From Larix sibirica (taxonomy: Eukaryota; Streptophyta; Pinopsida; Pinales; Pinaceae): a stretch of DNA of 11,827 nucleotides. The notes under the pieces were generated by a model. That model had not been told where the DNA came from. It saw only the letters and a program-made list of their open reading frames with translations, and did not search any database. Of this stretch, positions 1 through 7,753 are shown in pieces. The first letter of the stretch is position 1. Each line of letters starts with the position of its first letter. Position numbers and translations under genes: made by a program. The stretch lies in NCBI GenBank assembly GCA_004151065.3, contig NWUY0303907317.1:1-11827 (forward strand). The letters are read 5' to 3'.

Positions 1-462
1 AATATGTCCCAGCCTTCGATGCCATAGCATAATGTCTCCTCCATAAACATTAGTGTCTTTAATTTCTTCATTTTTACCCTCAGGAACAATAGAGTTGTTA
101 CACCCATTAGTGACGTTGCTTCCCAACAGCTTGTATAAAGTTCCACACCGAACTCCCCTCATCAAAACGATTGCTCCTCGAACCATTTTACATCTATCTT
201 TTTTTAATATAATGTTTACACTTGCATATCTCATTGTGCTAATAGATATCATGTTTTTGGCCAGATATAGAATGTGAAAAACACCAGGAAGGGTTCTAAT
301 CCTTCCATCCTTCAACATTAACTTCACTTTTCCACTCCCTATGATTTGGGCTAGTGAATCATCTCCCAGGAGGACATCCCCTCCATTATACCTTTCATAC
401 TCACTAAACCACTCCCTATTAGGATTCATATGAAAGTAAGCACCTGAGTCATCAACCAAACA
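1..462 (-). pseudogene. Ty1/copia pol fragment: protease and start of GAG-pre-integrase, cut by the window edge
   Basis: The minus strand is open without a stop from 462 to the left edge (154 codons). It begins just after a TGA at 465-463. Near its start it reads VDDSGAYFHM, which is the aspartic protease active-site region of Ty1/copia Pol (D-S-G-A followed by the family's conserved H-M). The last residues in the window are LWHRRLGHI, the signature that opens the GAG-pre-integrase domain ahead of the integrase zinc finger. In a live element the protease would release Gag, protease, integrase and reverse transcriptase/RNase H from the polyprotein. The frame is broken right at the active site: the expected upstream residues (G-S-D-V-W-L) lie in another frame, so a single-base frameshift falls near 455-460. 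Integrase and reverse transcriptase would lie beyond position 1. Family assignment is confident; it is a dead copy. Confidence 0.85.
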
Positions 463-820
463 TCACTTCCTAATTTTATTCTTGTGGAAGCTAGGTACAC
501 ATCCCCTCCTTCTTCTAAGGAGGAATTTCCTTCTATGGACGGAGTATCCTCTAACCTTTTACCTCTTTCAACACTTTTTTATCTATAGTTATTTTTATAA
601 TTCCTAGCCTTACCGCATTTCCAACATTATTTCTTCAAAGATTCTCCCAAATATTTAGACCTTCCCCTAGACTTAGCCTTATCCCCCCTGTAGATCTATT
701 TTTCTAATCTTTGGAACAACCTCTCATTGATAAGGTATTAGAGCTATGATTTTCCATGGATTTTCTCCTCATTTCCTCTGATAACAAGGATGCAACTACA
801 TCCTCAAACTTCAATGTAGA
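463..820 (-). pseudogene. Decayed 3' part of copia gag with a ruined CCHC zinc knuckle (copy A)
   Basis: This is the continuation of copy A gag beyond its stop at 823-821. In the gag frame the text after the stop still reads like the Gag C-terminal linker (acidic LLSEEMRRKSM, then a basic Arg/Ser/Lys-rich stretch), with another stop in the basic stretch. The zinc knuckle lies at 626-585 in a different frame, so at least one frameshift separates them. The knuckle keeps Cys1 and Cys4 (C-W-K-C-G-K), but the His and the last Cys of CX2CX4HX4C are replaced by Asn (602-600) and Tyr (587-585), and a TAA directly precedes it. It cannot bind zinc as written. The stretch from 689 rightward recurs in copies B and C; 463-688 does not. 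Confidence 0.75.
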
Positions 821-1362
821 CTAAGTTGCACTACCTATTACTACAATTAGAATATCCCAAGAGTCTGGTAGAGAACATAACAAGGTAATACACTTCTCTT
901 GTTCATATATCTTAATATCAATTGAGTTTAGTTGGCTTACCAGAGTATTGAATGCATTTAGATACTCTGTCACGAAGTCACCATCTTCCATCTTGAGATT
1001 ATATAGTTTCTTTCGCAAAAAAAATCTATTTACCAGGGACTTTGACTGATACAGATTTCCTAACTTTTCCCACAACTTCTTTGTATTGTATTCTCTAGAG
1101 AAATTCGATAGTACCAAATCTAAGAAACAAAGACAAATCGTACTCCTCACCTTTCTATCCAAATTATCCCAATATTCTTTCAACATAGCAATAGGTTTTC
1201 ACCTAGATCCACGACCACCCAATATTCCTTATCTACTAGAAGATCCTCCATCTTGAGATTCCACACCTCAAAAAAATTTCCATTAATTTTTTTTTTTATT
1301 TCCACTCTAGAATTTTTCACCAATCTTTCAGCAAAAGAATCACCCCTACATATCTCCCACAT
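821..1362 (-). pseudogene. gag: Ty1/copia gag, copy A, frameshifted
   Basis: Gag is the structural protein that packages the retrotransposon RNA into cytoplasmic virus-like particles. Two overlapping minus-strand frames make up this copy. Frame 1362-1180 (60 codons) holds the Gag N-terminal region (NGNFF, then LKMEDLLVDKEYW). Frame 1186-821 (121 codons) holds the UBN2/retrotran_gag_2 core (STICLCFLDLVL, KKLWEKLGNLYQSKS, EYLNAFNTL, LLCSLPDSWD). Comparison with copies B and C shows the cause: A lacks one base between 1199 and 1200 that B and C retain, and this throws the first frame into a stop. A also carries a 3-base expansion of an A-run, adding one Lys. The core differs from copy B at about 19 of 121 residues, so amino-acid changes are not being filtered out, as expected for neutral decay. 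Confidence 0.88.
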
Positions 1363-1437
1363 AAACCATGTTTATTACACACTCAAGAACCAAGCTAAAG
1401 CGTCAGCAACAAAGGCGTTCCCTTGAAGCCAACTACT

Positions 1438-1449
1438 GCTATAATACTA
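1438..1449 (-). promoter_or_regulatory. Primer binding site, copy A (degenerate, initiator Met-tRNA type)
   Basis: Minus-strand TAGTATTATAGC lies two bases beyond the inferred LTR end. It matches 9 of 12 positions of the plant copia site TGGTATCAGAGC, where the 3' end of initiator Met-tRNA would prime minus-strand cDNA. The mismatches indicate decay. Copies B and C match better at the same place, which supports the assignment. Confidence 0.65.
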
Positions 1450-1451
1450 AC

Positions 1452-1924
1452 TGGAAGTTCTAAAACTCTTTAAGTGTAATAATGCATACAATTCTTAATG
1501 AACACATAAAGTAAACAATGACATTCACACACAATACACAAAGATCTACCCTAGAAACCCAGAAGGGAAAAACCAACTTAACTTAGAGTGCATTGCTCTC
1601 TTCATTTCTTTTTTTCATTGTATTAATCAACCATTTAAAATACAATATATAGGTATTCACCAACCTATGGAACCCTAATTCGCAAATTGGAATCAGATTA
1701 CAATGGGACGAAAACCATGGGTCACAAATAGGGAAAAATGGGGAAAAACAACCCAAAATTCTTTTCTTGGGGGCTTCACCCTGAACCCCCAAATGGGGGC
1801 CCACTAGCCCCCATGGCCCCAAGCTAGGGGGGATCCTCCCCAAACCCCCTTAATTTAGGGGACGTACCTCAAATCCCCTCCAAAAGGTGGATTTACATGC
1901 AAAGAATATAACACATACCCAACA
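1452..1924 (-). repeat. 5' LTR of the copia element, copy A (about 473 bp)
   Basis: Read on the minus strand, the segment starts TGTTGGGTATGTG at 1924 and ends CTTCCA at 1452, which gives the TG...CA ends of an LTR. The primer binding site follows after two bases. A TATA-box-like CCTATATATTGTA lies at 1653-1641, placing a transcription start roughly 30 bases further left, near 1615. Upstream of the TATA (1770-1855) is a G/C-run-rich block with several short inverted repeats. No second LTR is in the window, so the ends are inferred from position, primer site and the sharp change to satellite at 1925 rather than from an LTR pair. It is about 9 bp longer than copies B and C. Confidence 0.75.
1641..1653 (-). 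promoter_or_regulatory. Probable LTR TATA box, copy A
   Basis: Minus-strand CCTATATATTGTA sits about 190 bp before the LTR 3' end, a usual U3/R spacing for a short plant copia LTR. The same box is intact in copy B (5127-5115) and copy C (8585-8573). No expression evidence can be read from the sequence. Confidence 0.5.
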
Positions 1925-3015
1925 ACAATGAGTTTGTTTGATGTTGCCGGCCATGATGTACATGGTTAACCTTGGTTTATTATGGATGACCATGTTGACT
2001 ATGGTTAAGCTTGATTGACTTTATGGCACAATGTGAAATTCATCTTAGCTAACTTATTTTGATTGTGATATTCATCAATGGTTATGTTACATTACGACAT
2101 TCAACTTTGTTAACTTATGTCGAATTGCTATGTTCCCTAATGGTTATCCGCCATTGTGACATTTTTCAACGGTTTTGTTGCATTAAATAAGATTCACCAT
2201 GGTTAACTATGATGTTCATGGTTGACCATGGTTTACTATGGATGACCATGTTGACTATGGTTGAATGTGGCATTGAGAGGTTGACTTCAATATTATGTCA
2301 CACTATGACAATAATAGGTTTATAATATGGTTATGTATGGGTGATGACTTTGAGTCATGTCCAACCATTATTAACCATGGTTGAACATGATTTACTTTAT
2401 TTCACATTGGGTAATCATCTTAGTTGAGTTATGTCAATTGCGATGTTCCTTAATGTTTGTGTTGTGTTGAATCCTTAAGGGTTATGTTGGATTATGATAA
2501 TACTCAAGGGTTATATCACATTGAAACAATCATCTTAGGTGACTTATGTCAAATTGATACATTCCTCAAGGGTTATGATGCATTGTGGCATTCTGCAAAG
2601 GTTATGTCACATTGAATTTGTTTGACTATTGTTTCTCATGATATACATGGTTGACCATGATGTACATGGTAGAAAATGGTATACTATGAATGATCATGTG
2701 GACTACGGTTGATCATGATTAAATTTATCTCATATTGTGAAATCATCTTGGTTGACTTATGTCAATTGCAATGTTCATCAATGGTTATGCCAAATTGAAA
2801 CATTCATCTTGGCTAACTTATGTCAAGTTGCTAGGTTCCTCAATGCTTATGTTGCATTGTGATATTCCTTAAGGGTTATATCACATTGAATTTGTTTAAC
2901 TATGGTTGACTGTTAATAATTGTGGTTGAGCATGATGTACATGGTTTACTATGGATAGCATTGTTGACTATGGTTAAAGATGATTCCGTTTAAGTCACAT
3001 TACAGTAATCAATTG
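1925..3015. repeat. Degenerate satellite/minisatellite array, copy A
   Basis: About 1.1 kb made of recurring words: ATGGTTGACTATGG, GTTGACCATGG, CATGATGTACATGG, TTATGTCACATTG, CATCTTGGTTGACTTATGTC and TTCCTCAAGGGTTATG. A higher-order period shows where the anchor CACATTGAATTTGTTT recurs at 2608 and 2882 (274 bp). No reading frame of interest crosses it. The first bases after the LTR already match the satellite unit (TTTGTTTGATG...CATGATGTACATGG), so the copia element appears to have landed inside a pre-existing array. The array ends abruptly at 3015 where segment X begins; the continuing array after copy C shows what the uninterrupted sequence looks like. Confidence 0.85.
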
Positions 3016-3236
3016 CAGCTTTAACTGACAGGTGCCTTTCAGTTTTGGAGGTGGACTTTATCTTTCAAAATTCTCTTCTTGTGTTGTTAACGAATTTGCA
3101 ATGAGTCAAGAGTTGGAATGACAACTGTCATACTACTATCACGTTTTTTATGTAACGCATTTGATGAGCTGTTTTTTTTAGAAACAACTTCGTAGTATCT
3201 TTTTAGAGTTTTTATTTTGGTTGTTTCAGAATATGA

Positions 3237-3244
3237 CTATATAA
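3237..3244 (+). promoter_or_regulatory. TATA-box-like site in segment X
   Basis: CTATATAA, preceded by GA and followed by GTCATGAG, is a good match to the plant TATA consensus in an AT-rich context, so chance occurrence is possible. A purine-rich GGGGGG run lies about 25 bases downstream. The identical site recurs at 6695-6702. It would fit an LTR promoter if X is an LTR fragment. Confidence 0.3.
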
Positions 3245-3737
3245 GTCATGAGTAGATAGTAGTTAAAGGGGGGATTCAATAGAGAGGAGTTGTCATATAG
3301 AGTTGTAATTTCCAAAACTTTGAAGCTGATTCCTATGTCATGTTTACACTTATGCTGGCATGCATTTTGGTGATGTCTTAAGAAACTGGTAACATTGAAT
3401 TTTATGTTTTCTTTGACACAGTTATATATATGAATATCAACTCTCTTTTACATTTTATTTTCACATCTTGATTTACATACAAATTTTACTATGTTGTATT
3501 GATTATGTTTTCACTTTCAAATACGCCATGTTACAATTTCTGATCGTGTGATGTCTATAGTTATTATTAGATAAATTTCATTATTTAATATAACTTTTTA
3601 TGTCATTATTCGTATGATTTACTGTTCTTATTATCTATTTGTATAGATTTTTTGGATCAGGAATTATTATAATCTCTCAGATATTGGACATAGTAGGACT
3701 TGTTTGTGGCAGTACTCATGTTATAGGTTGTGATAAA

Positions 3738-3757
3738 TTATTATTATTTATTATTAT
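3738..3757. repeat. Short TTA/ATT microsatellite in segment X
   Basis: A 20-base run of TTA repeats with one interruption. It is unchanged in the second copy of X at 7196-7215, as expected if the duplication is recent, since such runs change length quickly. Confidence 0.6.
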
Positions 3758-4129
3758 AGATTTCGGTGATTTACTTTTATTGGGATGATGATATATTAAA
3801 TGAGATTTTACTCGGAATATATTATATCTTCAACATCATAACTTACATTACAACAGGTGTCAGTAATTAGTCAAAAATGCTCTTGTCCAAGATAGGTTAT
3901 CATAGTTCATAGAAAAAATAGTTAGCACTAGTTTAGCAGTTGTTAAATAGATAGTTTCTTTTAATTTAGATAACTCTTTATTTGTTAGGTAATTTTTAAG
4001 AATACTTTTTTGAGACTCTCCTTAAGAGAGAAAAACTTAGATGGTAGCAGGACCATAACCTGCGAGAATTAACTATACCAAACATACTGGGGGCTATGTT
4101 AAGCGCCTTGTGTGGGTTAGTTCTCCGTA

Positions 4130-4158
4130 GTTGGCCATAGACAAAAAATATGGCCAAC
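4130..4158. repeat. Perfect 10-bp inverted repeat (hairpin) beside the X/gag joint
   Basis: GTTGGCCATA (4130-4139) and TATGGCCAAC (4149-4158) are exact reverse complements separated by a 9-base A-rich loop. The right arm ends five bases before the point where homology to copia gag begins (4164). Two weaker hairpins lie to its left: CTCTC/GAGAG (4016-4030) and GCAGG/CCTGC (4047-4063). It could be the end structure of the element that X came from, or a fold-back that promoted breakage at the joint. Confidence 0.75.
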
Positions 4159-4163
4159 ACCCA

Positions 4164-4295
4164 TGTAGATCTATTTTTCTGATGTTTGGAACAACCTCTC
4201 ATTGAAAAGGTATTAGTGTTATCATTTTCAATGGATTTTATCCTCGCTTCCTATGATAACAAGGATTCAACTACATCCTCAAACTTCAATGTAGA
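4164..4295 (-). pseudogene. Truncated 3' tail of gag, copy B, fused to segment X
   Basis: Homology to copy A starts abruptly at 4164 (matching 689 in A) and continues into gag B. It covers the Gag linker after the early stop. The zinc knuckle, protease and everything downstream are absent; X follows instead. A small open frame starting at 4202 begins with copia residues (MRGCSKHQKNRST) and runs on into X to 3996. It is a chance chimera rather than a gene. Confidence 0.8.
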
Positions 4296-4844
4296 CTAAG
4301 TTGCACTACCTATTGCTACAATTAGAATATCCCAAGAGTCTGGTAGAGAACATAACAAGGTAATACGCTTCTCTTGTTCATCTATATTAATATCAACTGA
4401 GGTTAGTTGGATTACCAGAGTATTGAATGCATTTAGATACTCTATCATGAAGTCACCATATTCCATCCTAAGATGATATAGTTTCTTTCGCAAAAACAAT
4501 CTATTTACCAGGGACTTTGACTGATACAAATTCCCTAACTTTTCCCACAACTTCTTTGTAGTGCCTTCTCCAGAGACATTCAATAGTACCAAATCTAAGA
4601 AACAAAGACAAATCGTACTCCTCACCTTTCTATCCAACTTATCCCAATATTCTTTCAACATAACAATAGGTTTTGCACCTAGATCCACGACCACCCAATA
4701 TTCCTTATCTACTAGAAGATACTCCATCTTCAGCTTACACAACTCAAAAAAATTTCCATTAAATTTTTTTATTTCCACTCTAGAATTTCTCACCATTCTT
4801 TCAGCAAAAGAATCACCCCTACATAGTTCCCACAGAAACCACAT
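4296..4844 (-). CDS. gag: Ty1/copia Gag-like open reading frame, copy B (182 aa, C-terminally truncated)
   Basis: This single open frame covers most of a copia Gag, which would form virus-like particles and bind element RNA. About residues 25-50 match the Gag N-terminal region (FNGNFF, then LKMEYLLVDKEYW), although the usually conserved Trp ahead of the LKME is Cys here. About residues 65-178 are the UBN2/retrotran_gag_2 core (RSTICLCFLDLVLLN, KKLWEKLGNLYQSKSLVN, FLRKKLYHLRM, EYLNAFNTL, LLCSLPDSWD). The frame ends at a TAG after GSAT that copy A shares, so this stop predates the older duplication. No zinc knuckle or protease follows; segment X is joined 132 bp downstream. The frame is intact where copy A has a 1-base deletion. 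The first in-frame ATG is taken as the start, about 65 bp after the primer site. Probably non-functional but transcribable from the adjacent LTR. Confidence 0.8.
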   Translation of the reverse strand: MWFLWELCRGDSFAERMVRNSRVEIKKFNGNFFELCKLKMEYLLVDKEYWVVVDLGAKPIVMLKEYWDKLDRKVRSTICLCFLDLVLLNVSGEGTTKKLWEKLGNLYQSKSLVNRLFLRKKLYHLRMEYGDFMIEYLNAFNTLVIQLTSVDINIDEQEKRITLLCSLPDSWDILIVAIGSAT

Positions 4845-4910
4845 TTATTACACACCCAAGAACCAAGATAAACCATCATCAACAAAGGCATCCCCCTAAA
4901 GCCAACTACT

Positions 4911-4922
4911 ACTCTAATACCA
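4911..4922 (-). promoter_or_regulatory. Primer binding site, copy B
   Basis: Minus-strand TGGTATTAGAGT matches 10 of 12 positions of the plant copia initiator-Met site TGGTATCAGAGC. Both mismatches are C-to-T. It lies two bases beyond the LTR end at 4925, the usual spacing. It is the better-preserved witness of the site that has decayed further in copy A. Confidence 0.75.
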
Positions 4923-4924
4923 AT

Positions 4925-5388
4925 TGGAAGTTCTAAAACTCTTTAAGTGTAATAATGCATACAATTCTTAATGAACACAGAAAGTAAACAATGGCATTCA
5001 CACACAGTACACAAATATTTACCCTAGAAACCCCGAAGGGAAAACTCAAATTAACTTAGATATTCATTGCTCCCTTCATTTATTTTTTTCATTGTATTAA
5101 TCAACCATTTACAATACAATATATAGGTATTCACCAACCTATGGAACCCTAATTTCCAAATTGGAATCCTATTACAATGGGACAAAAACCATGGATCAAA
5201 AATAGGGAAAAACAACCCAAAATTCTTTCCTTGGGGGCTTCACCCCTAAACCCCCAAATGGGGGCCCACTAGCCCCCATGGCCCCAAGCTAAGGGGGATC
5301 CCCCCGGACCCCCTTCATTCAAGGGACATCCCTCAAACCCCTGCCAAAAGGTGGGTAGTCATGCAGAGAATATAACACATACCCAACA
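4925..5388 (-). repeat. copia 5' LTR, copy B (464 bp)
   Basis: It has the same ends as copy A: TGTTGGG at 5388 and CTTCCA at 4925 on the minus strand. The TATA-like box is at 5127-5115, and the U3 has the same block of G and C runs (about 5235-5335). It was carried here by duplication rather than by a separate insertion, because the satellite next to it is homologous to the satellite next to copy A. It differs from LTR C at only three positions (5129, 5132, 5141), and there copy A agrees with B. Confidence 0.8.
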
Positions 5389-6473
5389 AAAATGAGTTTG
5401 TTTGATGTTGTCATGCATGATGTACATGGTTAACCTTGGTTTACTATGGATGATCATGTTGACTATGGTTAAGCTTGATTAAATTTATGGCACAATATGA
5501 AATTCATCTTAGCTGACTTATTTTGATTTGTCAATGGTTATGTTACATTACAACATTCAACTTTGTTAACTTATGTCGAATTTCTATGTTCCCTAATGGT
5601 TATCCTCCATTGTGACATTTTCCAAGGTTTTTGTTGCATTAAATAATATTCATTATGGTTAACTATGATGTACATGGTTGACCATGGTTTCCTATGGATG
5701 AGAATGTTGACTATGGTTGAAAGTGACATTCAGAGGTTGACTTCAATATTATGTCACACTATGACAATAATACGTTTATAATATGGTTATGTATGGGTGA
5801 TGACTTTGAGTCATGTCCAACCATGATTAACCATGGTTGAACATGATTTACTTTATGTCACATTGGGTAATCATCTTAGTTAATTTATGTCAATTGCGAT
5901 GTTCCTTAATGGTTGTGTTGTGTTGAATCCTTAAGGGGTATGTTGGATTATGATAATCCTCAATGGTTATGTCACATTGAAACAATCATCTTAGGTTACG
6001 TATGTCAAATTGATACATTCCTCAAGGGTTATGTTGCATTCTGGAATTCTGCAAAGGTTATGTCGCATTGAATTTGTTTTACTATTGTTTCTCATGATAT
6101 ACATAGTTGACCATGATGTACATGGTATAGAGAATGGTATACTATGAATGATCATGTGGACTATGGTTGATCATGATTGACTTTATCTCATATTGTGAAA
6201 TCATCTTGGTTGACTTATGTCAATTGCAATGTTCATCAATGGTTATGCCAAATTGAAACATTCATCTTGGCTAACTTATGTCAAGTTGCTAGGTTCCTCA
6301 ATGCTTATGTTGCATTGTGATATTCCTTAAGGGTTATATCACATTGAATTTGTTTAACTATGGTTGACTGTTAATAATTGTGGTTGAGCATGATGTACAT
6401 GGTTTACTATGGATAGCATTGTTGACTATGGTTAAAGATGATTCCGTTTAAGTCACATTACAGTAATCAATTG
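5389..6473. repeat. Degenerate satellite array, copy B (chimeric)
   Basis: Made of the same words as satellite A, with the anchor at 6064 (CGC variant) and 6340. It is a mosaic. From 5389 to about 6181 it equals satellite C and differs from A by scattered substitutions and small indels. From about 6239 to 6473 it equals satellite A and differs from C. The switch lies in a 57-bp stretch (6182-6238) identical in all three copies. This is the crossover interval of the recent duplication. Confidence 0.88.
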
Positions 6474-7621
6474 CAGCTTTAACTGACAGGTGCCTTTCAG
6501 TTTTGGAGGTGGACTTTATCTTTCAAAATTCTCTTCTTGTGTTGTTAACGAATTTGCAATGAGTCAAGAGTTGGAATGACAACTGTCATACTACTATCAC
6601 GTTTTTTATGTAACGCATTTGATGAGCTGTTTTTTTTAGAAACAACTTCGTAGTATCTTTTTAGAGTTTTTATTTTGGTTGTTTCAGAATATGACTATAT
6701 AAGTCATGAGTAGATAGTAGTTAAAGGGGGGATTCAATAGAGAGGAGTTGTCATATAGAGTTGTAATTTCCAAAACTTTGAAGCTGATTCCTATGTCATG
6801 TTTACACTTATGCTGGCATGCATTTTGGTGATGTCTTAAGAAACTGGTAACATTGAATTTTATGTTTTCTTTGACACAGTTATATATATGAATATCAACT
6901 CTCTTTTACATTTTATTTTCACATCTTGATTTACATACAAATTTTACTATGTTGTATTGATTATGTTTTCACTTTCAAATACGCCATGTTACAATTTCTG
7001 ATCGTGTGATGTCTATAGTTATTATTAGATAAATTTCATTATTTAATATAACTTTTTATGTCATTATTCGTATGATTTACTGTTCTTATTATCTATTTGT
7101 ATAGATTTTTTGGATCAGGAATTATTATAATCTCTCAGATATTGGACATAGTAGGACTTGTTTGTGGCAGTACTCATGTTATAGGTTGTGATAAATTATT
7201 ATTATTTATTATTATAGATTTCGGTGATTTACTTTTATTGGGATGATGATATATTAAATGAGATTTTACTCGGAATATATTATATCTTCAACATCATAAC
7301 TTACATTACAACAGGTGTCAGTAATTAGTCAAAAATGCTCTTGTCCAAGATAGGTTATCATAGTTCATAGAAAAAATAGTTAGCACTAGTTTAGCAGTTG
7401 TTAAATAGATAGTTTCTTTTAATTTAGATAACTCTTTATTTGTTAGGTAATTTTTAAGAATACTTTTTTGAGACTCTCCTTAAGAGAGAAAAACTTAGAT
7501 GGTAGCAGGACCATAACCTGCGAGAATTAACTATACCAAACATACTGGGGGCTATGTTAAGCGCCTTGTGTGGGTTAGTTCTCCGTAGTTGGCCATAGAC
7601 AAAAAATATGGCCAACACCCA
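6474..7621. other. Segment X, second copy
   Basis: Identical to 3016-4163 by eye, including the TATA-like site (6695-6702), the TTA microsatellite (7196-7215) and the 10-bp hairpin (7588-7616). It is joined to gag copy C at 7621/7622 exactly as the first copy is joined to gag B, so the joint existed before the recent duplication. No credible coding region. Confidence 0.65.
7588..7616. repeat. Perfect 10-bp hairpin at the second X/gag joint
   Basis: Exact copy of the 4130-4158 inverted repeat, with arms 7588-7597 and 7607-7616 and a 9-base loop. It was duplicated with the rest of the unit and is not independent evidence for a function. Confidence 0.75.
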
Positions 7622-7753
7622 TGTAGATCTATTTTTCTGATGTTTGGAACAACCTCTCATTGAAAAGGTATTAGTGTTATCATTTTCAATGGATTTTATC
7701 CTCGCTTCCTATGATAACAAGGATTCAACTACATCCTCAAACTTCAATGTAGA
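7622..7753 (-). pseudogene. Truncated 3' tail of gag, copy C
   Basis: Identical to the copy B tail. Copia homology begins at the X joint and leads into the gag frame. Zinc knuckle and pol are absent. Confidence 0.8.

Larger units (their letters stand above)
3016..4163. other. Segment X: unidentified 1.15-kb AT-rich sequence, first copy
   Basis: The satellite stops at CAATTG (3015) and an unrelated AT-rich sequence follows, up to the copia gag joint at 4163/4164. I see no credible coding region. Visible items are a plus-strand TATA-like CTATATAA at 3237-3244, a short ATT/TTA microsatellite at 3738-3757, and three perfect hairpins near the right end (4016-4030, 4047-4063, 4130-4158). The right end on the plus strand reads GGCCAACA, which resembles an LTR terminus, and the TATA is on the same strand. 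X could therefore be an LTR or a fragment of another element. I find no matching TG start or target-site duplication, so the identity stays open. Confidence 0.6.
2724..6181. repeat. 3458-bp tandem duplication, first unit
   Basis: Every position from 2724 to 6238 matches the position 3458 bases downstream, except 5129, 5132 and 5141 (hand alignment). The unit holds the end of satellite A, segment X, gag copy B, LTR copy B and satellite B. Just left of 2724 the match breaks (differences at 2706, 2721 and 2723, then a 2-bp indel further left). The near-absence of differences marks a recent event, unlike the roughly 93% identity between copies A and B. Confidence 0.93.

Noticed and set aside
53-277. 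Plus-strand open frame of 74 codons
   Set aside because: It is antisense to the copia protease/GAG-pre-integrase frame, which carries recognisable motifs; the plus-strand product has none.
1583-1843. Minus-strand open frame of 86 codons
   Set aside because: It lies wholly within the non-coding LTR A, and its Gly/Pro-rich content comes from the G/C-run block. LTR B has no matching frame.
1925-3015. CRISPR-like array
   Set aside because: The repeats are degenerate, of varying spacing and without unique spacers. This is satellite structure in an evidently plant context.
4016-4063. Small structured RNA or tRNA in segment X
   Set aside because: The two short hairpins do not form a cloverleaf, and no A/B box or anticodon arm could be placed.
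4016-4163. Helitron 3' end (hairpin near a terminus)
   Set aside because: The hairpin is followed by ACCCA rather than the CTRR end, and no TC start was seen at the other border of X.
3016-4163. Segment X as a clean transposon insertion into the satellite
   Set aside because: The two flanks are different sequences (satellite and copia gag) and no target-site duplication is visible, so a rearrangement joint is more likely.
3996-4202. Minus-strand open frame of 68 codons (also 7454-7660)
   Set aside because: It starts in the truncated gag tail and runs across the breakpoint into segment X. The product is a chance fusion with no domain.
4561-4899. Plus-strand open frame of 112 codons (also 8019-8357)
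   Set aside because: It is antisense to the Gag frame, with composition expected of a shadow and no family resemblance.
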